A stretch of 22,024 nt of DNA, taken from a virus. This document shows positions 14,566-22,024 of the stretch, piece after piece. Numbering within the stretch: position 1 is the stretch's first letter; each line of letters begins with the position of its first letter. The stretch lies in the IMG/VR virus record IMGVR_UViG_3300024518_002090, positions 1 to 22,024 of that record; one strand, 5' to 3'. The notes below the pieces were generated by a model. The model saw only the letters and a list, made by a program, of their open reading frames with translations. It did not search any database and was not told where the DNA came from. Both the position numbers and the translations under genes were made by a program.

Positions 14566-16643
14566 CTAGTAAGATCCTCGGCCTTATCGTTATAGGCTTC
14601 TGCTACATTCTCATTAATCACAGCGTCTGCACCGCTGGCATCCCTTAGCTTCACTAGGGTGTCAGCGTCTTTGTTGTCAATATCCGAATCAAGTTTGGCC
14701 TGGGCCTGCTCAATCTTAGCCATAGTTTCTAGCATTTTTCTAGACTGCTCTTGCAATTTAACTTGCATGTCAACTTGTCGCTCTTCCACTTGGCTTCCAA
14801 GATTCTGGACCTCTGCAAGTATCGCCTGCACCGTTGCCTCGCCAATCGGATCAGGTTGTTGATTTTCTTGTGCTGCTTGAATTTCCTCTGCAATCTTCTG
14901 CTTTTCATCATCTGTTAGCTGATCCTCTGGTACTCGGCCCTCAGCAACCATGCGCTTACGGACACGTGAAGAGATATCTTTAACGCCTGGAGCATCGAGC
15001 GATTTATAGATAATATCCTTACCTTCTTCAATAATGGATGGATCAAGAACGGCCCACTCCATAACAGCCTTAATACCCTCTGCTCTGCGACTTGTGAATG
15101 CCGGACCGGTTGTAACCTTAAACATATAATGACCGTGTGAGAGGTCGTTGATAGTCTCTACACCGCCGTCATCACCTCTAACCTCTTCATTGATGGCCTG
15201 AAACGCAGTTGTGTTATCTTCATTCGTTAAACGAACCTGCCTATTCTTAGCGTCATACACCCTAGGTATTGCGTCAATAATAATAGTATAGGTCCAGCTA
15301 ACAGCCTTTTCGAGCTGCTTAACGTATTTGAATGACGCTGTATCAGACTTCTCGTTAAGTATCTCGTAAGCCTTCCCGCTATGCCCTGATAGACCTTGCC
15401 CTTGTTGGGGTTGGTGAGACATTGAAATTTCTTTCATGTCTATCTGCGTGCGGTTTAGCGTGTTCTGTAACCCAACATCCATTTGAGAGCCGGCGATTAC
15501 ATGCGGTGGCATTTGCCCATCTACATGATTAGCTAGCAGTATGGGGTCGTCCTGAGTGCTAAGTCGTGCGTTTTGCTGCTCATGCCCGTCTGCCTGCTCT
15601 GGCGTCATGTGTATTTTGTCTTTACGACCTAAAGCACCATCGTTGATATCTTTAGATGTGCCATAGTCATAGATGCGCTGAGCATCCATCAGCTTGCGAG
15701 TCTCGCCACGGTAATAAGGGCGTTTGTTTAATATCTGGAAATTAGCCATAACCTGGATTACAGGAATGTAGCTAAATGCCGTTTTAGCCTCTTCTGTTAG
15801 CCATCCGCCACCATCAAGCTTGCGCATATAGCACGTTGGTAACTGTCGTGATTTCTGCCTTACTGATCTGATACCGCGCTCATTTAGAGATCCTTTAACC
15901 TCTTGATATTCTTCATTAGATATAACGCGGTTGTCGCTCAGTAAGTGCAGGAGTGTTTTAACCTCTTTCACATAGTAGTAATCGCTTACTGTAATGCTGT
16001 CTTTCTTTTCAGTTGAGCACTGCTTTAGTCGGTAATCATACCCAAAGTCGCTTAATGATTGCTGTGCGCCATCAGGGAATAGATCATCGTATTCATCAAC
16101 CGTTAAATCAGTATCGACAAACCCATGCTTGATATCACTGGGCTTTGTTGCTGCGGATATGCCAAGCAACCAAACGCGATTAACTGAGTCGGGTATCTTC
16201 TCGATAAGAATGTCTTGATCGAATGCGTCAACGTCCGCCCAGTCGTGTGTAACCATCCAAGCATCATAGGCATGGTCTACAATGTTTCGAGCCGCATCAC
16301 TATAAATGCCCACCGCATCACTCATATTTGAGATTGTGCGAATCATCTTTTCGTAAGTAAGCGCAATTTCTTCGGTGGCATCTGAACCAACCGGTATAAC
16401 TTGCCCGCCTATTTCTTGTTGTTCAATCTGCCCAGCTATCGAATCGATGATAGGTTTTACTAGGTCAATCTGATAGCGTGGCTTGCCCTCGAATCTTTTC
16501 GATGCGTAGTCTTCCCAATGTCCGTACTCATCAGCGTTAAAGTGAGCCTCTTCTATAGCCCCTTGTCTTGATTCGCGCTCATCGTTCTGCGCTTGCTCGC
16601 GTAAATCAATGACCGTTTGCCAGTCTCGTTCTTTATCGCTCAT
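14562..16643 (-). CDS. Portal protein, P22 gp1-like
   Basis: The dodecameric ring at one head vertex through which DNA is packaged and ejected. At 693 residues it is close to P22 gp1 (725) and much longer than lambda-type portals. Segments consistent with the P22 portal family are ADEYGHWEDYASKRFEGKPR at the start, followed by DLVKPIIDSIAGQIEQQ, the central VIQVMANFQILNKRPYYRGE, and the region MDAQRIYDYGTSKDIND. The C-terminus (about 600-690) is a long Gln/Glu/Lys helix with heptad spacing, which would form the coiled-coil barrel reaching into the head in P22-type portals. Its ATG overlaps the large terminase stop (ATGA, 16640-16643). Confidence 0.88.
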   Translation of the reverse strand: MSDKERDWQTVIDLREQAQNDERESRQGAIEEAHFNADEYGHWEDYASKRFEGKPRYQIDLVKPIIDSIAGQIEQQEIGGQVIPVGSDATEEIALTYEKMIRTISNMSDAVGIYSDAARNIVDHAYDAWMVTHDWADVDAFDQDILIEKIPDSVNRVWLLGISAATKPSDIKHGFVDTDLTVDEYDDLFPDGAQQSLSDFGYDYRLKQCSTEKKDSITVSDYYYVKEVKTLLHLLSDNRVISNEEYQEVKGSLNERGIRSVRQKSRQLPTCYMRKLDGGGWLTEEAKTAFSYIPVIQVMANFQILNKRPYYRGETRKLMDAQRIYDYGTSKDINDGALGRKDKIHMTPEQADGHEQQNARLSTQDDPILLANHVDGQMPPHVIAGSQMDVGLQNTLNRTQIDMKEISMSHQPQQGQGLSGHSGKAYEILNEKSDTASFKYVKQLEKAVSWTYTIIIDAIPRVYDAKNRQVRLTNEDNTTAFQAINEEVRGDDGGVETINDLSHGHYMFKVTTGPAFTSRRAEGIKAVMEWAVLDPSIIEEGKDIIYKSLDAPGVKDISSRVRKRMVAEGRVPEDQLTDDEKQKIAEEIQAAQENQQPDPIGEATVQAILAEVQNLGSQVEERQVDMQVKLQEQSRKMLETMAKIEQAQAKLDSDIDNKDADTLVKLRDASGADAVINENVAEAYNDKAEDLTS

Positions 16644-18316
16644 AGTATGGTCTCATACTGAATTGGTGTGAATTCTCGCTTAACTTCTATGCTTGCCGGA
16701 TCAAAGGAGAGCACAACAGAATCAAATAGGTTAGGTGATGGAATTTTTATCCTATCACCGTTGGGTAGCATGATACCACGCCGTAGCTCATCCTTAGTAT
16801 AGAACTGAACCGTAGAGCCGGGCTTGATTGGCGTCTTACATGCCTCTGCTTTTAGCTTCTCCATCATTTCCGGCTTAATAGTCTCGCTATCAAAGCTAAT
16901 CAGTGTGTCTGGATCTTGATATCGCTTAGATGGATCTGTTATAGCTTCGTGTGTTCTGAATATGCGCTCAGCTATGCTAATGGTGTTCTGAGCCTTCCTG
17001 TTCTTCAGTACGTCCTTATTCTTCAGCTTATCTGATCGGTTAGTAAGGTTTGCCGTTTCGCTCTTAAATAGCGCCTCTGGCTGGTGTACAGACTTCGACC
17101 CTTTATACGCAAAGATGTTTGTTTTCTTGCCAGAGAATGCCTTATCGACATTATCTCTCAGTGTTGCACCTAAACCATCGGCGTCATATCCGAACGAATC
17201 ACAGCCATCAAAGATAGCCCGTTTACAGGCTTCGTCCATTTTCCTATTACCATTCTCGCCCTGTATCTCATCGATAGCGAAGAATACAACGCCCTTGCGT
17301 GAAGCATAGCCGAATGGATCACTACCTACATCGGACGGGTCACCAGAAGAAACAACCGCGCCTTGAGCCTCAAAGCCTAGCTTTTTATGTGCATCGATAC
17401 ATGACTTGAACCAGTCTTCCTGAATGACTGAGGTCATCACATCATCATTGAATGCGCCTTCCCATATACCATTGAATCTTGATTTAGTCATAAAGCCCCG
17501 TTTAACCTTGTCTCGGTCTTTCTCAAGCTCACCCTGCAATGATTCGTCGTGCTCAAACCACGGATTGTCAGCATATGTAAGCTTAACGATCATGTGGTGC
17601 TTGTCCTCGTAGAATCCGCACTTATCAAGCTCAGCTTGGTACGGAGTAATAAACTCTTTGCTCATTGCATCCTGAGAGCTTCCTGTATTCCATAGATACC
17701 AAAGCTCAGCACCTGGCATATCTCGTAACGTTGGACCAAGCGTATCAATCGTCTTCTGGCAAGTACCCTCAGCCTCCTCCATTAGGAACCGCTTAAAGTC
17801 TGCCGTTCCTTTCATATCTAAGATGTTTTTCATACCGCCAAATACGAATTTACCCGCGTTTGTATTTCTTATTTCCCACTTAGACGGGACCGACATGAAC
17901 CCACCAAGCCCCATCTTACGTATAGTGCTTTCAATTCCTGAATATACCGATTCCCTTAGGGATGTCATTCGCTCACGTAATACATACGCTTTATTGCCGC
18001 ATGAGTGAACATCAGCTACGAATATGTTTTGCGCGAACCTAGTCTTTGTTGCGCCCCTTCCGCCAAACAATCCCTTATATTTTTTATACTTAAGAATGAA
18101 TGGTTCTAGCTTCTCAATAAGTAATACGCTTGGCTCTTCATCTGTGGGGTACATATCCCCTATCTCGCCTTTCCACCGCCGTATGATATTAGGTACTAAA
18201 TCACCATCAATCTTATCTACCCGATCAATTACACCGTACACTGTCTTTTCTAATGAGCCGGTTTGAGCTAATACAAGAGGCTCCATGGCGTCTAATCGTT
18301 TAGCTAGGCTGAGCAT
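16640..18316 (-). CDS. Terminase large subunit
   Basis: The DNA-packaging motor, 558 residues. The ATPase half shows a Walker A loop, GGRGATKT at 85-92, and a Walker B, RFLMEEAE at 176-183 with catalytic Glu180/Glu181. The nuclease half shows the acidic metal-binding residues: Asp326 in SSGDPSDVGSDP, Asp378/Asp380 in GYDADGLG, and Asp532 in NLFDSVVLS. It belongs with the large-terminase group seen in P22-like and marine podophages; whether it packages by headful or at cohesive ends cannot be read from the sequence. It begins within the last 17 bases of the small-subunit gene and overlaps portal by 4 bases at its end, which fits a packaging operon. Confidence 0.93.
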   Translation of the reverse strand: MLSLAKRLDAMEPLVLAQTGSLEKTVYGVIDRVDKIDGDLVPNIIRRWKGEIGDMYPTDEEPSVLLIEKLEPFILKYKKYKGLFGGRGATKTRFAQNIFVADVHSCGNKAYVLRERMTSLRESVYSGIESTIRKMGLGGFMSVPSKWEIRNTNAGKFVFGGMKNILDMKGTADFKRFLMEEAEGTCQKTIDTLGPTLRDMPGAELWYLWNTGSSQDAMSKEFITPYQAELDKCGFYEDKHHMIVKLTYADNPWFEHDESLQGELEKDRDKVKRGFMTKSRFNGIWEGAFNDDVMTSVIQEDWFKSCIDAHKKLGFEAQGAVVSSGDPSDVGSDPFGYASRKGVVFFAIDEIQGENGNRKMDEACKRAIFDGCDSFGYDADGLGATLRDNVDKAFSGKKTNIFAYKGSKSVHQPEALFKSETANLTNRSDKLKNKDVLKNRKAQNTISIAERIFRTHEAITDPSKRYQDPDTLISFDSETIKPEMMEKLKAEACKTPIKPGSTVQFYTKDELRRGIMLPNGDRIKIPSPNLFDSVVLSFDPASIEVKREFTPIQYETIL

Positions 18317-18719
18317 TAAGCATCTCTTCTAGCTTTTCAATTCTAACCTTAAGCTCTGTATTAACCTCGATTTCAATAGCACCCTTGATTGAGTTGATAA
18401 GCATACTAGCTACATCGGGTGGTATTTCCCCATTACTTACAGCGTCGAGTAATTGGCTAACCTGCTGCACTGGGGTTCCTCTTGCGTTGAAATTGAACTC
18501 AACATCAGGCATCACTGATTTTTTAAGCGGAGAGAATCTATTCAATACCTCTCGAAGTGCAAAGGAGTCTTCAGGATCTAATGCTCTAGTAACAAGCATT
18601 TCATAGAACCCTTCCTCCGTTTTGCCTTGCTTTTCGAGAGCGTCAAGAATTTTGGTCCGTTCAGACTTGCCGCGCTTGTTGTTCTGCCCCGATTTAAAGC
18701 TTGTCGATGATGTAGCCAT
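18300..18719 (-). CDS. Probable terminase small subunit
   Basis: A 139-residue protein immediately upstream of, and overlapping, the large terminase, so probably the DNA-recognition subunit. The N-terminus has FKSGQNNKRGKSERTKILDAL, like the basic FK.GQ..N.RG start of a group of phage proteins that occur before terminase genes; it may contact DNA. The centre has SPLKKSVMPDVEFNFNARG, and the C-terminus is helical (SMLINSIKGAIEIEVN, ELKVRIEKLEEML), suited to ring assembly. The frame also contains a TTG at 18729-18731, but ATG 18717-18719 is preceded by GAGGG at five bases and is preferred. Position is the strongest evidence; small subunits vary greatly in sequence. Confidence 0.7.
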   Translation of the reverse strand: MATSSTSFKSGQNNKRGKSERTKILDALEKQGKTEEGFYEMLVTRALDPEDSFALREVLNRFSPLKKSVMPDVEFNFNARGTPVQQVSQLLDAVSNGEIPPDVASMLINSIKGAIEIEVNTELKVRIEKLEEMLNAQPS

Positions 18720-18724
18720 GCTAG

Positions 18725-18744
18725 CCCTCAATTAACCCTCAATT
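18725..18744 (-). repeat. Direct repeat AATTGAGGG x2 upstream of small terminase
   Basis: On the minus strand AATTGAGGG occurs twice, 11 bases apart (18736-18744 and 18725-18733), just before the small-terminase ATG. The nearer copy supplies the ribosome site. The spacing of one helical turn could also suit protein binding, but the repeat may simply be a duplicated leader. Confidence 0.45.
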
Positions 18745-18750
18745 GTCAAC

Positions 18751-18778
18751 ATCATAACATTTCTTTAACACGCGTCAC
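18751..18778 (-). promoter_or_regulatory. Possible sigma70-type promoter for the packaging genes
   Basis: Minus-strand GTGACG (4 of 6 matches to TTGACA), a 16-base spacer and TATGAT (5 of 6 matches to TATAAT) lie just before the small-terminase leader. It overlaps the end of the preceding gene. Moderate match only. Confidence 0.3.
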
Positions 18779-19091
18779 CAATGGTAAACGTGGCGTCATT
18801 ACCAATAAACACCTTCGGTGTAGCGTCCGTATATGTTCCGCACACCGTCCAAGTACCGCCTTCAGTAAAGTCTGTGGCTTGAGTGGTGAACTCCATATAC
18901 TCACTTGCGAGCAATGAGCCTAGATCGGGATCTGTAATAGGTGTTGCTGGTGCTGTCACCCTGGGATTTGATATTGTTGTTGTATTCCCGCTAGGATCTG
19001 TAAATTTTAAATCAAGCGCTGTGCTTGAACTCATATCAAACTTAGTAGAGTAGCGAAACGTCTTACCCACTTCTGTAGCTTTAATGCCCAT
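18765..19091 (-). CDS. Small beta-rich protein of unknown role
   Basis: A 108-residue protein with a beta-sandwich look: KTFRYSTKFDMSSSTALDLK, then FTDPSGNTTTI, YMEFTTQATDF and GGTWTVCGTYTD. Proteins of this pattern (a FD.S..TAL.L.FT.P.G core) are common near terminase genes in phages, where they are uncharacterised and may be minor virion or fibre-attachment proteins. The two cysteines are at 83 and the last residue. It starts two bases after the upstream stop, and the small-terminase leader lies in the 45 bases after it. I do not assign a function. Confidence 0.5.
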   Translation of the reverse strand: MGIKATEVGKTFRYSTKFDMSSSTALDLKFTDPSGNTTTISNPRVTAPATPITDPDLGSLLASEYMEFTTQATDFTEGGTWTVCGTYTDATPKVFIGNDATFTIGDAC

Positions 19092-19093
19092 AA

Positions 19094-19579
19094 TTAACCT
19101 TCTGTACCTTGATCTGAAGCGTTTATTCGCCCTTCAACACTTAACCCTGTACCGTCTATTATGCCCGATACAGAAAATGATTCAAAAAACAAGCCTGTAA
19201 CACCCTCGCCATTATCAATGATTCTAGCGTCAACACTTGTGCCGTTTGGGTTTATATCGCCCTCTACTGCAAATGATTCTGTAATCAAGCCGTTAACCCC
19301 CTCGCCTAGCTCTAGTATTCTTGCGTAAACTCCTATGCCATTAGCGCTTAATAGACCCTGGACCGCAAAGGATTGAGCTATCTCACCAGCAACACCTTCA
19401 CCATTTGAAATTATCCTAGCCGCTAATGCCGCGCCGGTTTCGTCTATCTCGCCTTCAATGGCAAAAGATGTGACTATTAAACCTTCAACACCTATACCCG
19501 GTACAGGCTCCGCTACTGAGGTTGCGCCCCAAGAGTCTAGCCATGCTGTTAGCCATGAGTTGCCCCACGAGCTAGCCAC
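19094..19579 (-). CDS. Protein of four 32-residue repeats with W-rich N-terminus
   Basis: A 161-residue protein starting at GTG, placed immediately after the TAA of the large gene upstream, with GGGGG seven bases before it. The N-terminus is tryptophan-rich with a repeated W-G-N-S-W type motif (SSWGNSWLTAWLDSWG). From residue 27 to 154 there are four tandem 32-residue repeats with the consensus GEGV.GLI..SFAVEG.I...G..V.ARII. The regular hydrophobic alternation suggests a repeat beta structure, perhaps a short fibre or stalk, trimeric or solenoid. No signal or membrane segment is seen. I do not recognise a characterised family; the repeat is visible directly. Confidence 0.6.
   Translation of the reverse strand: MASSWGNSWLTAWLDSWGATSVAEPVPGIGVEGLIVTSFAIEGEIDETGAALAARIISNGEGVAGEIAQSFAVQGLLSANGIGVYARILELGEGVNGLITESFAVEGDINPNGTSVDARIIDNGEGVTGLFFESFSVSGIIDGTGLSVEGRINASDQGTEG
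19118..19501 (-). repeat. Four tandem 96-bp coding repeats
   Basis: Coding repeats of 96 bp (32 codons), at 19406-19501, 19310-19405, 19214-19309 and 19118-19213 in reading order. The copies have diverged in DNA while keeping the protein pattern (phrases such as GEGV, SFAV and ARII recur), which points to selection on the protein. Confidence 0.7.
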
Positions 19580-22024
19580 TTATGGCCCCCACTCATCACC
19601 AGATGCGCCTGTACCCGATACTGTTACATCATTTACTGATTGAATGTTGGAGTCTACTTGGTTGGCCACGGTGTACGTTAGCGGGTCCGTCTTAACCTTA
19701 ACGGCGTCTGATACGGTTTTAACCGCTGCTATATCTGTTGATACGTCTACCGCCGGAGTGCCTACAAGTGTAGTTAGTGATGCCTCAAGAGCTGTTCCGA
19801 ATAGTTGGTTACTTTCGGGTGTGGTTAATCCGCTTACGCCCGTCTCCGTTACAAGTGGAACGCCGGAATAATCCATAAATATAGAATTACCAGTCGTGTC
19901 GTAAGGGCTTGTAAAATCGCTGCGATAGTATCGGATATCATTATCAACAAACTGGAAGTTACCTACGGATGTTTTCTCAATTACAACATCAACAACAGAT
20001 ACCTCTTGACGTATTGACGCTGAGCTTTCTACGACATACGCGCCCCAGAAGTTCCACATACCACTACCGGTGGCTAGTATTGATGCCCACCAACTAACCA
20101 TTTCTGTTTTTTCGCCAGACCCCGAACCTATAATATCAATATCAATATTGGTTCCATCTTCTGCGTATTTAGTGATTGTGCTCGCATCCCATGCCCACGC
20201 CTCAACATCTGTCCAGCTAACTTGCGAAATAGGGGCGGTAAAGCCGGCACTGCTCACAATACCTGTTACCTCTACTGGCTCGTAGTAAGTGGTGGTATTT
20301 TGACGCATCCCTCTAACTCGGAAAGTATCACCTGAACTGAACTCCTCGCCATCCGTATAATTTAGGCTCCAGTCTGAAGCCTGAGAGCCATCCTCAACTA
20401 ATATGCTCATTGTTGTCCAAACAGCCGTACCATCTGCTGTAGTGTTGCCTGGTGTAGTATCCCAAGTTGGCTCACTACCACCGCTTGTGCCTGCTGTTGT
20501 GCATCGCATCCACAATAAATTAGGGTATGTGCCAATGCCTGTAGTTCTTAACGCCTTATCACCGATAACATAAGCGGTGGTTGCTGCCCAGTCACTAGCA
20601 TTTAAAGCTGTGTCGTTAATAGCCTGTATGTATGAATTTGCTATTAGCCCAAGAGTTGAAGCCGTTGCAGTTACCGCTGGCGTGTAATACGTACCATCGT
20701 TTGATTGAAAGCGTGTGAAATCTGGATGATCACTACCACCACGGCTTACATAAAATCCATGATCCCCTGCTACGCCCTCAACCAGTCCCTGTATTGTGTC
20801 GTATGCAGAGCCTAACTCACCGACTATTTCAGGCCAGTTAAAGGGGTCTTTGCCTTGGTATGTGGCGTCCAAGCTTAGGTTGTAATTAATCTCCCTAAGT
20901 ATATTTGTACCAGAGTTTGCACCGCCATCTTGCACTTCATAATCGAATGATTTTGTACCAACTACTAGGGGCGCACCGGTATGATCAACAATAGTAATAG
21001 TAATTGCTGGGTCACCTGTAGCCGCTGCTATTGCGACCGGCTCCATCGCTACTATGTATAGAATTGGGCTTAGTGTTGATATGCCGTAATCGCTTAGAAC
21101 ATCAGAGCGGGATTCTCTGTAACCGTTGGGCTGGTATTTAAGAACTAAGTGTCCACGGTAATCAAAATTGCCATGACTGGCATCACCATAAGTTTTAATA
21201 ACTTCATTGAATATTCCGCTTGCTCTTGCGTCTGTGGTGGTGGTGCCGTCTATCTGCTGGAACTCTCCCGTGAATCCCGTAGCTGTACCAGATGACTTAA
21301 TACCGCTCCAGCTAGCTGTGGTTGCTACCGCTGCTGATAAGTACTCGACACCGGCCTCTATCATATTCTCAATGCTGGCATCTGTTGCACCTTCAGCATC
21401 TTCCACTAAGTACAGTGATGCCGCCCCATCCATCTCTAGATTAAACGCTGTGTTTCTCAGTGCAGTCTCAGCTATAAAGCTGTCAATCATTAGACTAAAC
21501 ACGCCTTGAGCTGTCACACCCCATGTGGGTACCGTTAATTCATTCAATGATCTAGACCAGCTAGCGTCTGTTGTGTACGTCAAGCCGTGGCTAGAATCAT
21601 ACTCTCTCGATGCTACTAGATTAATCGTAGTGCTGGACGTACCACTCAGTGTGACACCTGTGAACCTTTGAGGGATAAAGCCTGCTTTTTGAACCGTATA
21701 ATCAACCGTTTGCCCAGTGTGGGTAAAGACTAAAGATGACCCTGTAGCGCTATCCAGAAGAGTCTGCGTTGCAGTTGTGAAGATTCTTATTGTTGAGCCA
21801 GTCTCACTTGAAGTAATAGTAAAGTCATCGGTAGGTGCTGATATAGTAATTGAACCACCAGCAGTAGAAGTGGTAGTGCTGATACCTGCTGCTAGCTGTA
21901 CTGTAATCGCGTTAGTAGCTGAGTCGTTGTGAACCAGCATAGTGTGACCGGCTTCAACTGTAAGCCCTGTCATAATGTAAGTACCGGCCCCTCCTGAACC
22001 TAAAGTAAGATCCTTACCTGAGTT
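19580..22024 (-). CDS. Large structural/fibre-like protein, 5' end cut by window
   Basis: At least 814 codons. An ATG lies at 21971-21973, but the frame is open to the window edge and the residues before it (KDLTLGSGGAGTYIMTGLTV) read as continuous beta sequence, so the gene probably starts outside. Counted from that Met: an Ig-like stretch at about 73-120, a helical/beta core at about 130-440 (WSRSLNELTVPTWGVTAQ, YRGHLVLKYQPNGYRE), a module at 461-522 of the SDWAATTAYVIGD ... GSEPTWDTTPGNTTADGT type that looks like a small carbohydrate-binding domain, and a C-terminal VKTKTD-like coil ending in GDEWGP, a common end of phage structural proteins. It is probably a minor virion or fibre protein. 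No enzymatic motif is identified. Confidence 0.6.
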   Translation of the reverse strand, partial: NSGKDLTLGSGGAGTYIMTGLTVEAGHTMLVHNDSATNAITVQLAAGISTTTSTAGGSITISAPTDDFTITSSETGSTIRIFTTATQTLLDSATGSSLVFTHTGQTVDYTVQKAGFIPQRFTGVTLSGTSSTTINLVASREYDSSHGLTYTTDASWSRSLNELTVPTWGVTAQGVFSLMIDSFIAETALRNTAFNLEMDGAASLYLVEDAEGATDASIENMIEAGVEYLSAAVATTASWSGIKSSGTATGFTGEFQQIDGTTTTDARASGIFNEVIKTYGDASHGNFDYRGHLVLKYQPNGYRESRSDVLSDYGISTLSPILYIVAMEPVAIAAATGDPAITITIVDHTGAPLVVGTKSFDYEVQDGGANSGTNILREINYNLSLDATYQGKDPFNWPEIVGELGSAYDTIQGLVEGVAGDHGFYVSRGGSDHPDFTRFQSNDGTYYTPAVTATASTLGLIANSYIQAINDTALNASDWAATTAYVIGDKALRTTGIGTYPNLLWMRCTTAGTSGGSEPTWDTTPGNTTADGTAVWTTMSILVEDGSQASDWSLNYTDGEEFSSGDTFRVRGMRQNTTTYYEPVEVTGIVSSAGFTAPISQVSWTDVEAWAWDASTITKYAEDGTNIDIDIIGSGSGEKTEMVSWWASILATGSGMWNFWGAYVVESSASIRQEVSVVDVVIEKTSVGNFQFVDNDIRYYRSDFTSPYDTTGNSIFMDYSGVPLVTETGVSGLTTPESNQLFGTALEASLTTLVGTPAVDVSTDIAAVKTVSDAVKVKTDPLTYTVANQVDSNIQSVNDVTVSGTGASGDEWGP

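Noticed and set aside
18721-18749. Promoter using the perfect TTGACA at 18744-18749
   Set aside because: No acceptable -10 hexamer lies 16-18 bases downstream; the sequence there is the ribosome site and start codon.

Overview
This window is most of the late (virion) half of a P22-like short-tailed phage or prophage, plus the end of an opposing early/middle operon. The late genes lie on the minus strand and read right to left in the canonical P22 order: small terminase, large terminase, portal, scaffold, coat, gp4-like and gp10-like head-completion proteins, fibre proteins in the tail-needle slot, three internal ejection proteins, then the tailspike. Assignments rest on gene order plus recognisable motifs: terminase Walker A and nuclease aspartates, a P22-type coat with an insertion domain, the gp4-style MPVGSGNS motif, and a P22-type head-binding domain on the tailspike. 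The host looks like a non-enteric, probably aquatic, gammaproteobacterium: base composition is moderately AT-rich by eye, CTAG is common, and domains known from marine phages recur. This is inference; the host is not named by the sequence.

Layout. 1-930 (+): the end of a nin-like recombination block (RusA resolvase, a small membrane protein with a TTG start, a NinB-like protein). 984-1550 (+): a secreted lipoprotein with an SGNH/sialate O-acetylesterase-type domain, ending 4 bp from the tailspike stop codon. 1555-11331 (-): tailspike, ejection proteins, fibre-like proteins and head-completion proteins. 11374-13451 (-): coat and scaffold, with a likely terminator just downstream of coat. 13585-14565 (+): five small overlapping genes in reverse orientation between scaffold and portal, including a Phd/YefM-like antitoxin. 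14562-18719 (-): portal, large terminase, small terminase. 18765-22024 (-): two small proteins, one built of four 32-residue repeats, and a large 5'-truncated structural protein.

How it works together: terminase packages DNA through the portal into a shell built by coat on scaffold; gp4- and gp10-like proteins plug the filled head; the tailspike binds and probably cleaves surface polysaccharide; the ejection proteins leave with the DNA. The lipoprotein esterase sits beside the tailspike gene, where P22-like phages often carry O-antigen-modifying genes, so it may alter the phage's own receptor.

Most notable: the gp16-position ejection gene is split by an in-frame TGA; the lipoprotein esterase; and the reversed small-gene cassette inside the late operon. 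No integrase, repressor, lysis genes, tRNA, CRISPR or IS elements are visible. There is no gene-free stretch over 300 bases; the longest (13452-13584, 133 bp) separates the divergent scaffold gene and cassette.
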